Shown here: in pieces, positions 1-11,854 of the stretch
Numbering within the stretch: position 1 is the stretch's first letter
Layout: each line of letters begins with the position of its first letter
Position numbers and translations under genes: made by a program
Notes under the pieces: generated by a model
Database searches by the model: none
What the model was told of the DNA's origin: nothing
The model's input: only the letters and a program-made list of their open reading frames with translations
Source of the DNA: Pseudophaeomoniella oleicola
Lineage: Eukaryota > Ascomycota > Eurotiomycetes > Phaeomoniellales > Phaeomoniellaceae
Direction: 5' to 3'
DNA: 64,000 nucleotides
NCBI GenBank assembly: GCA_003868215.1
Contig: QWDQ01000001.1
Span: 558,001 to 622,000, forward strand

Positions 1-2157
1 CTCGCACGTGGCGGTCGCATGTTGAAGCGTCAAGGGAGCAAATTCAATCTTTTGACGTTGAATGAGGAAACATCAGACGATGCAGCAAGGGGCTCGAGCG
101 ATAAGGATGATCCTTTCCGGGGTCGCAGCAAATCGGCCTCGGCCAGAGGTTGGTCGCCGTAAACCTGCTATAGAAGATCAATAACTAACTGCTCGATAGG
201 TTCCGTGATGAAGAAGCCCATCTCCCACCCGTTTGATTTCCAGCATGTTATCCACACTCGCAGAGAAGACGTCGAGAAACTCGAAAAGGAAACTTCCCAG
301 CTGAAATCGGCAGATGTCGAGTCTGGTCACCGGTCCCCGCCCTATTCTCCTTTTCGCCCAAATGTGTTCGAGAACTTCTCTTCAGAGGAACTAGAACCTA
401 CTAATGGACCCATGACGGGTTCGGACGATCGGGCTCAGTCTCCTGCAAATCTCCCTGGACCTCCCCGACTGATACGGACATCTACTATGCCAGCTGAATT
501 CGGTGCTGGCTTTCGCACTTCGAGAGCGATTGACAACTTCTCTCGTCCTGGTCCACGGTCACCGCAGGCACCAATATCGCCCCCAGGTCGGCGGTCATCT
601 CGCAATGCCTTTGCAGTTTCGGACCTTGATCGAATGGTCTCAGGAGGTGCGGATGGACATCGTGTTACGTCTCCAATCCTACCCTTCATGCCGGTGGGGA
701 ATGCGGTTACAACCATTGATGATAGCGCCCGGGTCTTGAAGCAGAGGCCACTTCCACCACTCCAGACAGATCTTGGGCCATTGCTGGAGGAAGGCGAGAA
801 CATATCTCCGAAGGGTACGACGTCATACCCTCCAGCTTCTCGATCCTCGCTCAAATACGCCCATTCGTCGCCTTCGTTGCTCAATTCCGCGGAACAGAGT
901 CCCATTCCACAACCGACCGGACCGCAAGCTTCTCGACGCATATCAACTTTTGACGAAGATCCGGTTGTCCCTGGAACGCCGTTTGTCGTTAATAGCAGGC
1001 CGACTACCAGTGAAGGTACCAACCGATTTTCGATTGGGATTTTCAAACCTGTCGATGATGAATCCTGGGAGGATGATATCGACTACTGCTATGAACATGC
1101 CGCAGAGGCTGACTGTGACTTTGAGTGGACTCGCAGGTCAGATGAGTTTTCTAGAGACGCTCTCCCTTCGTCTCGAGGTTTGCGATTGGCTGCCGGTAGC
1201 ATGGCTCCACTGGAAAAGTCAGTTGATCAAGCTCTATCGCCGACCTTGCCGGAGCTACAACCACGCTCGACTCGCTCCACGTCAACGTTTAGCGAAGTTC
1301 TGACTCCAGCTGCATATTCGGAGGACCGTCGTCAGCAAGAGCTAGCCATTTACAATCCAGAGCATGAGCATGAGCATGTCGCCGGAGATGTAGGCATCTA
1401 TGATGATCTCATCGCGGAGTCGCACGACGATAAGGTCTTCAACATGTATCAGATGGACCGCACGCTCCCTCCGCTTTCTATTTCTTCCCGTGGTAGTCGC
1501 TCCTCGATCAGCAAATATAACTCCCAAGAGAGCATGATGTTGTCACGAGCTGCGTCAATTGTTCGCACCCATCGGTCTTCCAACTCTGCTGGGAGTCTAC
1601 CGGACTTAGTTCACAGCGTGATTAGCAGTCGCGATGGCTCCGAAAGCACCGATGCACGACAATCTGTGATAATCCTACCTCACAGCACCTCCTCCAGCAA
1701 ATTGTCCTTGATGAGTACGCCGAGCAACGCCAGCAGTACGAACATGGTCACTGCTCGCTCGAGCCTGAAACAGCAGACGAGCAGTGACGAAATAAAGATA
1801 GACAGCCCCCGAGGACCATCCAGCCCTATTTCAGAGCAGCCAGAGCTGCCTGTATCTGCCTTCGCTGCTGATCGAATAATGCCGGCACCGCGCAGGTCAT
1901 CTGTGGCCCCTCATGCCGGACATCACACTCACTCAATGTCTGAGTCTGTCGCGCCGCGTAAATACATCGACACAGCTGGTACGCCAGGAAGTGCTAACCA
2001 GAGCTTCGCTGCACGCATGCGTGCCAATAGTGCCGCAAATTCCAATTCTCGGCCTCCTCCTCCTCGCCGTCCCTCAACAAGGACAAGCTACTCGTTGTTT
2101 CCAAACGCGGCAGTGAAGACGCCGCCATCCACCTCAGAGATGGGTGGTTTCTTCTAG
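1..2157 (+). CDS. CRIB (p21-Rho-binding) domain protein, 5' end outside or at window edge
   Basis: The reading frame is open from base 1. An intron at 149-199 (GTTGGT..GATAG) joins exon 1 to the long exon 200-2157 in phase 1. Across the join the protein reads into ISHPFDFQHVIHT, which matches the CRIB consensus (I-S-x-P-x-x-F-x-H-x-x-H). CRIB motifs bind GTP-loaded Cdc42/Rac, so a role as a Cdc42 effector in polarity or signalling is likely. No kinase domain follows: the remaining roughly 630 residues are Ser/Pro-rich and look disordered. One short acidic, aromatic patch (EDDIDYCYEHAAEADCDFEW, about residues 340-360) may be a conserved linear motif. About 701 residues are visible. An in-frame ATG at 19 could be the start, but an upstream exon is as likely, so this is treated as partial. 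The closest families by composition are fungal CRIB proteins of unknown function. Confidence 0.8.
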
Positions 2158-4428
<2,271 letters not shown>

Positions 4429-6037
4429 CTAACCTCGGGGTGTAGGATTCCATTTGACGTACTTGCTCACTTGCCGCGCGTGTCCGAAGAGACCCATGAC
4501 GGCTGTGAGGACCAGTTGTACTGGATAGGTAATGGTAAAGACTGGAATCATCCACCACCGGATGAATTCAGATCTCGTGTGAAAGGTAATGTAAAGTGTG
4601 AGAAGCATAGAGACCAAGCTGCGGATTCACGTTAGCTTGTGTACAGTGAGCAGTGACCGAGCGGTAATGGGATACATACCTGAGAATAAACAACCACCAA
4701 GCGACAGGGTATTGGAAGAAAAGCAACTTCAATAGCTGCTCGCCGGACTTCGGAAAGTCCGTGATAACGATGCTGGCAACCAGGCAGAGATATTGAGTGA
4801 TCAGATAGTAACTTGACTCCCGGACGTATAAAATCGATAAGAGGCCAAATCGCTGAGTGAGGGTCCGATGCTTGCCAGGCTCTGTAGATCGACACCAAAC
4901 CATGTGGATATGCCTCACGCTGGCTTGAGCCCATCCTTGAGACCATCGAAGCCGCTGTTTCCAGAAACCAGGCCATGTCGTAGGAGCCAGCTCGAAAGAG
5001 ACCACGTTCAGATCGTGTGCGACTTTTGCGCCTTTGCCAAACGCCCGAAGTGCCGAGTCAATATCTTCGGTCAACATGCTCTCGTCCATCTTCAGGCGTC
5101 GGAGCAATGATGTCTTCCAATATCCATTAGATCCACAAAATAGCCCAAAGTCGAACATCGAGGCACGGCCAGGATGTGAGACGGCATAGATCTTATCAAA
5201 TTCGACAGCGATCATGGCCGTCATGAGATTGGCTTCCGCGTTGAAGATCACACAGCGCCCCTGCACCGTCTCGATGGTCTTATCTCCGACGAACCGCTCA
5301 GCCGCCCAGCGAGGACCATACGGATGTGGATAATGATCGCAGTCGTAGATCGCTGATACGTCTGCCCCTGTATCCAGGCTACAGTAATAGTTGAGGTTGT
5401 CGGCCTTGGACTTGGACTTCATGACCTTGGTCACTCTGAGCTCAGGGTGTTTGAGGGTCAGACTGTGCATGTCGCTTTCCAACGGCTCAATTGGCATTGG
5501 TGTATTGTAGAGAATGTTGAAACGAATCCTGTCACGGGGGTAGACAATCTTCTCCAAGAGATAATGGATTCGGTCCATGATAATGTCTTGTTCGTTCGGC
5601 AGATAGGCCACGAAAATGAGGTCCAGGATTGGGAGATTGGCGTCAGGAGTTGGGAAGGTCCAGTTCTTCTTCGCAACTTTTGCAACGGCCTTTTTAGACT
5701 CGCGATAAGGACCCATGCTCATCAAAGCCTCGACGACAGTTGCAGCCGCGATGTAGGTGTTCGTCATAAGGTAGAAGAACCAGAAGACTTTCAGAGCACC
5801 ACGCGAGGCTATCATGTACGCGCAGATGGAGAACACGAAATATGCGAGGACCATCAAGAAAGGCGTCCATTCTTGAATACCTTCAGTAAGCACATCCCAG
5901 TAGTAGAGCACATCGCTGCCGATGGCGCGGAAAGTTGATCCAACACGATGCCATCGAGTTGATCGGGTCGAAGACCCTTCGAGGACGCCCGCGTCCGAAT
6001 TGCTCATTGCATGTGCTGAGGATAGTACCTCTATCAT
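4429..6037 (-). CDS. Membrane family-2 glycosyltransferase (polysaccharide synthase type)
   Basis: Two exons on the minus strand: 6037-4680 and 4618-4429, split by a 61-bp intron (GTATGT..CCGCAG, phase 2). Protein about 515 residues. Seen: two N-terminal membrane segments (about 58-77 and 81-102), a cytosolic GT-A catalytic region with DxD in YDCDH (D232/D234), the TED motif (about 323-325) and QRLRW (361-365), then three or four C-terminal membrane segments. DxD, ED and QxxRW are the signature of processive GT2 enzymes such as chitin, cellulose and hyaluronan synthases. The size and lack of a chitin-synthase core fit the small fungal GT2 group that includes Zymoseptoria ZtGT2, needed for hyphal growth on surfaces; this assignment is from memory of the family, not from alignment. 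The ATG at 6037 was chosen as the first in frame; 6007 is an alternative. It is divergent from the GH16-like/acyltransferase gene, which suggests a shared polysaccharide pathway. Confidence 0.88.
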
Positions 6038-8281
6038 AGTGAGGATACTAGCAGAAGACAACCAAAAAGACGGAGTGAATGAAAGACTTGCACTGGGAGA
6101 GGAGGATACAACGAGAAAAGATCAAGAAGTGAGGAGGAGGACGATTCAAAAGGTATTGTAGCTAGGTGATGATCAGATGTCGTCCATTGGAGATTCTTCG
6201 CGTACACCACTATCACTCGCTTTCCCACTAGTGCTATATTCACCTTGCAGCTCAAGCATGAAACCCGTGGAAGCCAGCACGAGCGACCATCTGTGAGCTG
6301 CCGTCAAAGCTTGTGTTGCCCGTAGCTTACCAGGAGACCCGCAAGCGAAGTGGAGGAGATAATTGTCCTGCACGGTAGGAGACTTTGGTGGATAGGTATC
6401 CTTGCATGTGGTAGGACCTGCAGGCATAGTATGAGTGTCCGCTGCTTTGGGAGCACGACGATCCCCAAGAAGTAACCTCAACCGATGATTTTCTAGCTAC
6501 GGCCGAACCACAGGATTTGACGAAGAGCCTTATCTGCCGGGTTCATCTATCTTCAGCGGCATGTCGATCCCTTATAGTGATCATCAATTCGTCCGAAGTA
6601 TCTACTACTACGTAGTACGTAGTAGCTTTGTTATCTTTCTGGCGGCCAGAAGATCGGGTAAAGATGAGGGCCACCTTGGGACGACAGGCAGAACTAACCA
6701 TGTCCGACCCAATCTCATCACTCGGAGTGACATCGTCAGATCCTAGTAGAGCAATAGCTCGACACTAGTGCTGCCTTGTCGGCCAGGGGGCTGAAGTCGG
6801 GTAGTTACCACATGTTGTTCGTTGAGAGGAACCTCAGTAAGAAGTTGGGATTGGTGAACGACGATCCGAAAGAAGAACCGGAAGATAATGCCATAGCACA
6901 GATTGTTAGTATTGTTAGTGTTACGGTACATAGTAGATCAACATGACGCTAAGGTAAGGTAGCAGACGGCGGCAACGTGTTTGATAGGGGCTCCATCACC
7001 TCGGTGCCTTGATACCCTGATACGTACTATACGTAGTACTACGTGGTACCTGGTAGGTTTTCATACTGTACCGCATGGTGAGGGTATTGTATTTTACGGT
7101 ATTGATATTGGAGATACCATGTACCTTATTATTGGTGTGATGGTGGACACGCGTTTACTGAGTGGTTCTCCGAACGGAGTCGTCTTATCCACAATGGAGA
7201 CCGGGATGTCAACGACCACATAACACTTATCCTATAGTATCCTCTTCTCTTCTCTTGCCATCCGAGCCATCCCCCTGATCATGTACGTAGTGCATTTATC
7301 ATTATCTGGCGCCATGCAACAGGCTGCCGATCAACCCTTGTGCATTGTTTCCTTCTCACCAATCGTCTGGTCGTTGAGATCTACAATTGCAACTGTGCTC
7401 GTACACTAGAGAAAAACTTCAACGTCGAAGTGACTATCGAACCCTAACCTCAGCTAATTGACTACGGCTTCTGATCTCCTTCCCCTCCGATCCTATCTAC
7501 GCGCTGCACAACGTGGTACCGATCCTTGCTGTTGCAAGCCTTTACTTACTGGGGGTTTCAAAAGCCTTGCGAGTGGAACAAGACCCTGTTCCTCATCCTG
7601 ACCCCTCTTATGCTCTGTACAAGCGAGAAGCTATTCTCCGTTTCTCAGAAAGCGGCGAGGCGGACCTCATGGATGGGGAACTTGTTTTGCCTACCATGGT
7701 AGTATGCCTGTTTCAATTGGCCGTGTCAGGGTTACAATTGGCCATATCCTCGTGGTCCTCTCTCGTGTGATGCTCGCCGCGTTTCCATACTTGCAAAGTT
7801 GGAGCGATGTTTCAATGTTCCACCAGTTTACAACCTACTCACACCTTTTTCGGTAGCGTCTCCCTGAAGTCGCAACGATCTGCAGGAACTTGCTTTTGAA
7901 GTCTACGATAAGGCTTGCAATCCACTTCAGCTAGGCTTGGTCCATTGCCTCTTTCAGCCGCTCTGCATCTAGCTATGATACCAAACAGTACAAGCATCGT
8001 GGTGGGTAGGTATCGACGATCTCTTGTCATCTCTGGGAGGTATTGTTCCTACTAAAGTCCTTATTCGATGTCGTCCCCGATGCATGGCGATTATCTGATT
8101 CCAACTATCACGGTGCATAAGACGATCGGGTCAATCGTCATTCCCTGACTGCCTTAAATCCTTTTCTCGTATATGTCTTAAGAGTCCTCAAGATCTAGCC
8201 CATCGTCCTTACAGTCGACTCCTAAACCTACCTTCCATTGTCGTCCTCTGTCTTGAGTTGAATGTCCTTCCGTTGCTACTC
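6038..8281. promoter_or_regulatory. 2.2-kb divergent intergenic region, GT2 / GH16-acyltransferase
   Basis: Presumed bidirectional promoter region, since both flanking genes start away from it. It holds two clusters of TACGTAGTA-like palindromes (6603-6625 and 7021-7050). An open frame at 7513-7770 begins at GTG and has no recognisable homology, so it is not called as a gene. Confidence 0.45.
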
Positions 8282-11200
8282 ATGGAGCTCCATCTTGGCC
8301 TCTGGTTACTGCTGTTTTTGAGAGTTGCGGTATCCCGGGATGTTCCATCCTGTGGTTGCGGCTTTTACGACGACGAGCTCGACGCCGTCTTTACAGATAG
8401 CTCGATCGTGTACTTCAATGAAACGGACGGCATTCCCACTGAGGATTTAGTCGTGGAAAAATATGAGCACCGATATGACCTGGGATGGAACACCCTCTAT
8501 CGGGAAGGTGCTGCTGTCGAAAACGCCGCAATTGTCAACGATACAACTGCTAGAAATTTGACCAGCCTGCAACTGACTTGCAATCCGTCTACTTCCGATC
8601 ACCTGGTTGAGGGAGCTAGTATTCGTACTGCACGTCAAGACATTTTCTTCGGGTCCTTTCGCGCGTCCATGCGGGCACCCCGGCCATGGCTGCAGGGTTC
8701 AGCACTTTCCATGGTGCTCCATCACAATCAGACCGAAAGATGGGATGTCGATATCATGAACACCGACAGTGAGAGTGGAGCTTGGGTCAGTACCTTGATG
8801 CAAGGGGAGTTTTCGAATTTATACCACGGCACCAATTTCAGCGCTCTTTTGAATGACAGTATCGATCCCTGGTACTACACTGAATACCGGGTCGATTGGA
8901 CACGGGAGAGCATCGACTACTATATTGGCGGCCAGCTCCAGCGGAGTTTCACGAAGAAGATGAACGGGACTCTCCCGAGCACGCCTGCAGCATTACACTG
9001 GAAACATTGGTCCACTGGGAACCTCTATAGTACCCAAGGGCCTCCTGGAGAGCCATCCCCCGCAAACATTGCGTGGACGCGAATATTTTTCAACTCCTCA
9101 CACACGACCAAAGAGCAACGACAGGCGTTCGATGCAAGATGCACTCCCGCAGATGCGTGCCGCATGACCGACAATACGCTTCGTGGTTCTACGGCTTATC
9201 GAGAGCAAGCTTTGAAACACTGGAAGCAGTCTCCTCCGAAGTATGGAATACCACTTGCTCCATTGATCATTGACATTATCATGGCCGTTGTTTTCGTCTT
9301 CGTTGTCACGAAAACCTTGTGGAGACGAGCATCATGGGCAAAGGTCATGACAATCCTGGGCGGTGCCAAAGGAGACGTTGCGTCTTCGAATTCTTCTGTA
9401 ACGGAGCCGAGGTCCGATATAGACTCCGAGACGTTGAGAAGTTCCGAGTATGATGAGAAGAAAGGATCTGTCTCGGGCTCAAGTTCATTACCAAGAAACG
9501 AGAGTTTCCAGTCTACTGTTGGCCTTCGAAGGGATTCGTCGTACGCTAGCTTTGATCCTCCACCCATATATTCTGGGATGCAAACCCCTGCTCCACAGTA
9601 TAGAACACCTGCGATGTCCCGTGTCGTCTCGAGAGTCTCGTCACAAGATGACCTTACTATTGAGCCTGTGTCAGACAACCGCTCTTGGGGTGCACCATTT
9701 TCCCCCCGCTCGCCGCCACGTATGACCACAGCGTATCGAGAAGATTTCCAAGGCGCAAGTAACGCCGCTAATCCTTTTGTACCCCCTTCGGAATCTGGGT
9801 TATCTACCCCGGCCCCAGAAGCTATTCCTCAAGGACCAATGACACCAGGTGCAAGCACCTTGGCACTTTCCACTCCATTGCACGGTATACCTGAGGTTCT
9901 CGCTCAGGAAGATCAGAAATCAACCGACATCAAGGCTCCAATTACAGAAAACAAAGCTGAGGTCGTTGCAGTTGCGGCGGCGGCAGACGCAAAGCCTGCA
10001 CCGGTCAAGCGAGTCGACTACCTGGCCGGATTCATCGGCCTGTCTGCAGTTCTAGTCACTCTGAACCACTTTGGACTTACATTCTTTGCCGCTGTCATTG
10101 AGCCTTCGGTGTCTCCGCACTACCAATCAGAAACTTGGGCTCGTAGAACAATCGCGACATATTTCTTTGATCCCCTCTGGATCGGTCCTTTCCTGATGAT
10201 CTCAACCCGATTCTTGACCTCCAACTATCTGCGCACGGCTAAGTTGGATAACATGGCTCAGAAAATTGTCGTTCGCCCGTTCCGTCTTCTTACACCAGTC
10301 GCTTCGATTGCCCTTCTGGAATACTTCCTCATGGATGCTGGTGCACTGGCCTGGCTAGAATATCTGCCTAGCGTCACTTGGTCTTCCTGGCCATATACGA
10401 CCATTGTCGCCAATCCCGGTGTTTGGTTATCAGAAATTATCCAGCTGGCCTTCCTCATCCCCAACGCTGCGCCCATGATCACTTACAACTACTGCACGGG
10501 AGTTCTCTGGACTATCCCCGTGCAACTTCAAGGTGCATGGCAGACACTATGGGCTCTGATCATGATTCGGGAAATCAAGACACCCTGGAAGCGTACCCTT
10601 TTCTACGCCTTCTGCATTGCCAACCATTGGTATGCCTTGTCGTGGGGAAGTTATTACTATGCTGGTCTCGCGCTCGCGGATCTCGAACTGACCTTCAAAT
10701 GGAGTAAATGGCTCCGCTCTCACCCATGGGTCTACTATCCATTCCTGAACTTTCTGATCGTCGTTGCTCTCGGCGCTTTTACAATCGATATGGTCGTGCA
10801 ATGGACTGGGGTCAATTACGCCGAATTTGAGTACGGCTGGCACCCGGACACTGCGACCGGCCTAACGATCTCCCAGGCTGGTAGATCTGTATATCCAGAC
10901 TACTTCGTGCCTCGACTCAACGCCCTCATCGCGACGGTCTCCATGCAAGCCATCGTCGAAATCAACCCCACTATCCAAAAGATCCTCTCCGTCAAATTCC
11001 TCCAATACATCTTCCCCCACATCTTCACCATCTACCTGATCCACGGCTTCATCTTCTGGTCCGTCGGCTCCTGGGCCATGGTCTCCCTCTTCTCCTACGG
11101 CCTCCCTTACTGGCTCTGCGTCCTCCTCACCGCCATCATCAGCTACGGCACCCTGTTCTGCAGCTTACCGCTCCTGACCCCTCCCATCGAAGCCGTCGGC

Positions 11201-11422
11201 AAAAAATTCACCATGAGCCTCTGGGAAAAGGCGAGCGAGGAACCCGTGCCGAGAAAGGGTACGACCTGGCCCTTTGGCAAGGAGTTGCTGTCGCGCGAGT
11301 TGAAGAGCACGGGCGAGATCAGGGAGGAACAGCATGAGCAGCAGGTGAGGGAAGAGCAGGAAGTGCTGGAGAAGGGGAAGCAAAAGAGGATTAGCGCTAT
11401 CACGGAGAAGGAGATTGCATAA
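8282..11422 (+). CDS. GH16-like ectodomain fused to acyltransferase-3 membrane domain
   Basis: Single exon, 1046 residues; ATG 8282 places a signal peptide (MELHLGLWLLLFLRVAVS) at the N-terminus. Residues about 20-300 resemble fungal GH16 (laminarinase/concanavalin-like) domains: CGCGF start, many N-glycosylation sites, and the FFGSFRASMR and YTEYRVDWT strands. The catalytic ExDxxE site reads D155-V-D157-I-M-N160, so both glutamates are replaced and hydrolysis is doubtful. A membrane segment lies at about 325-347. A Ser/Pro-rich linker runs to about 575. A polytopic acyltransferase-3 (OafA/YrhL-type) domain spans about 576-980, with the usual early His in LNHFG. The C-terminus is charged. Members of this membrane family O-acylate sugars or other extracytoplasmic acceptors. 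Inferred role: binding a cell-surface glucan-like polymer through a lectin-like GH16 fold and acylating it. It is divergent from the GT2 gene. Confidence 0.87.
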   Translation: MELHLGLWLLLFLRVAVSRDVPSCGCGFYDDELDAVFTDSSIVYFNETDGIPTEDLVVEKYEHRYDLGWNTLYREGAAVENAAIVNDTTARNLTSLQLTCNPSTSDHLVEGASIRTARQDIFFGSFRASMRAPRPWLQGSALSMVLHHNQTERWDVDIMNTDSESGAWVSTLMQGEFSNLYHGTNFSALLNDSIDPWYYTEYRVDWTRESIDYYIGGQLQRSFTKKMNGTLPSTPAALHWKHWSTGNLYSTQGPPGEPSPANIAWTRIFFNSSHTTKEQRQAFDARCTPADACRMTDNTLRGSTAYREQALKHWKQSPPKYGIPLAPLIIDIIMAVVFVFVVTKTLWRRASWAKVMTILGGAKGDVASSNSSVTEPRSDIDSETLRSSEYDEKKGSVSGSSSLPRNESFQSTVGLRRDSSYASFDPPPIYSGMQTPAPQYRTPAMSRVVSRVSSQDDLTIEPVSDNRSWGAPFSPRSPPRMTTAYREDFQGASNAANPFVPPSESGLSTPAPEAIPQGPMTPGASTLALSTPLHGIPEVLAQEDQKSTDIKAPITENKAEVVAVAAAADAKPAPVKRVDYLAGFIGLSAVLVTLNHFGLTFFAAVIEPSVSPHYQSETWARRTIATYFFDPLWIGPFLMISTRFLTSNYLRTAKLDNMAQKIVVRPFRLLTPVASIALLEYFLMDAGALAWLEYLPSVTWSSWPYTTIVANPGVWLSEIIQLAFLIPNAAPMITYNYCTGVLWTIPVQLQGAWQTLWALIMIREIKTPWKRTLFYAFCIANHWYALSWGSYYYAGLALADLELTFKWSKWLRSHPWVYYPFLNFLIVVALGAFTIDMVVQWTGVNYAEFEYGWHPDTATGLTISQAGRSVYPDYFVPRLNALIATVSMQAIVEINPTIQKILSVKFLQYIFPHIFTIYLIHGFIFWSVGSWAMVSLFSYGLPYWLCVLLTAIISYGTLFCSLPLLTPPIEAVGKKFTMSLWEKASEEPVPRKGTTWPFGKELLSRELKSTGEIREEQHEQQVREEQEVLEKGKQKRISAITEKEIA

Positions 11423-11854
11423 TTTGTTTGTTGGTTGTAAGCAAGTAGTAGAGAATGCATGTGATGGTGATCTGATCTGAACGAACGAAAGGAGAGGCGA
11501 TGCAGAAAGAACAGAGGTCGCCGCCGCCGCCGCCGCCGAAACTGGACATTTTCCTTTTTCCTTTTGAATATAATACATCTACCTAGGTACTCATGTCACT
11601 ATTATTCTAGATAAAAATCAGTTATCATCATAGACCTGCTATTATCTGCACCAGACATGCCTCACAACAACCCATAGATTTATATATATATATACCCATA
11701 CATATATTTTCTTCTGAAATCAAATCAAGTCGGATTATAATACAACCACGAACGTCATTATCGTCATCCTTCCTTCCTTCCTTGTTCCCATCTCCCTCCC
11801 ACACTCCATCTTATCTATCCATGCCAGCTATTCAAGCCAGTCAAAGTCAATCAA
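11423..11854. other. Short convergent intergenic region
   Basis: 3' flanks of two convergent genes. It contains a (CCG)n tract near 11519-11538 and a (TTCC)n run near 11768-11783. No gene seen. Confidence 0.6.

Noticed and set aside
435-1046. Long minus-strand frame inside the CRIB gene
   Set aside because: Shadow frame of a Ser/Pro-rich coding exon; composition (Arg/Gly-rich) is that of an antisense translation.
7513-7770. 85-codon frame with a hydrophobic start, like a small secreted protein
   Set aside because: It begins with GTG and has no ATG, splice support or recognisable family.
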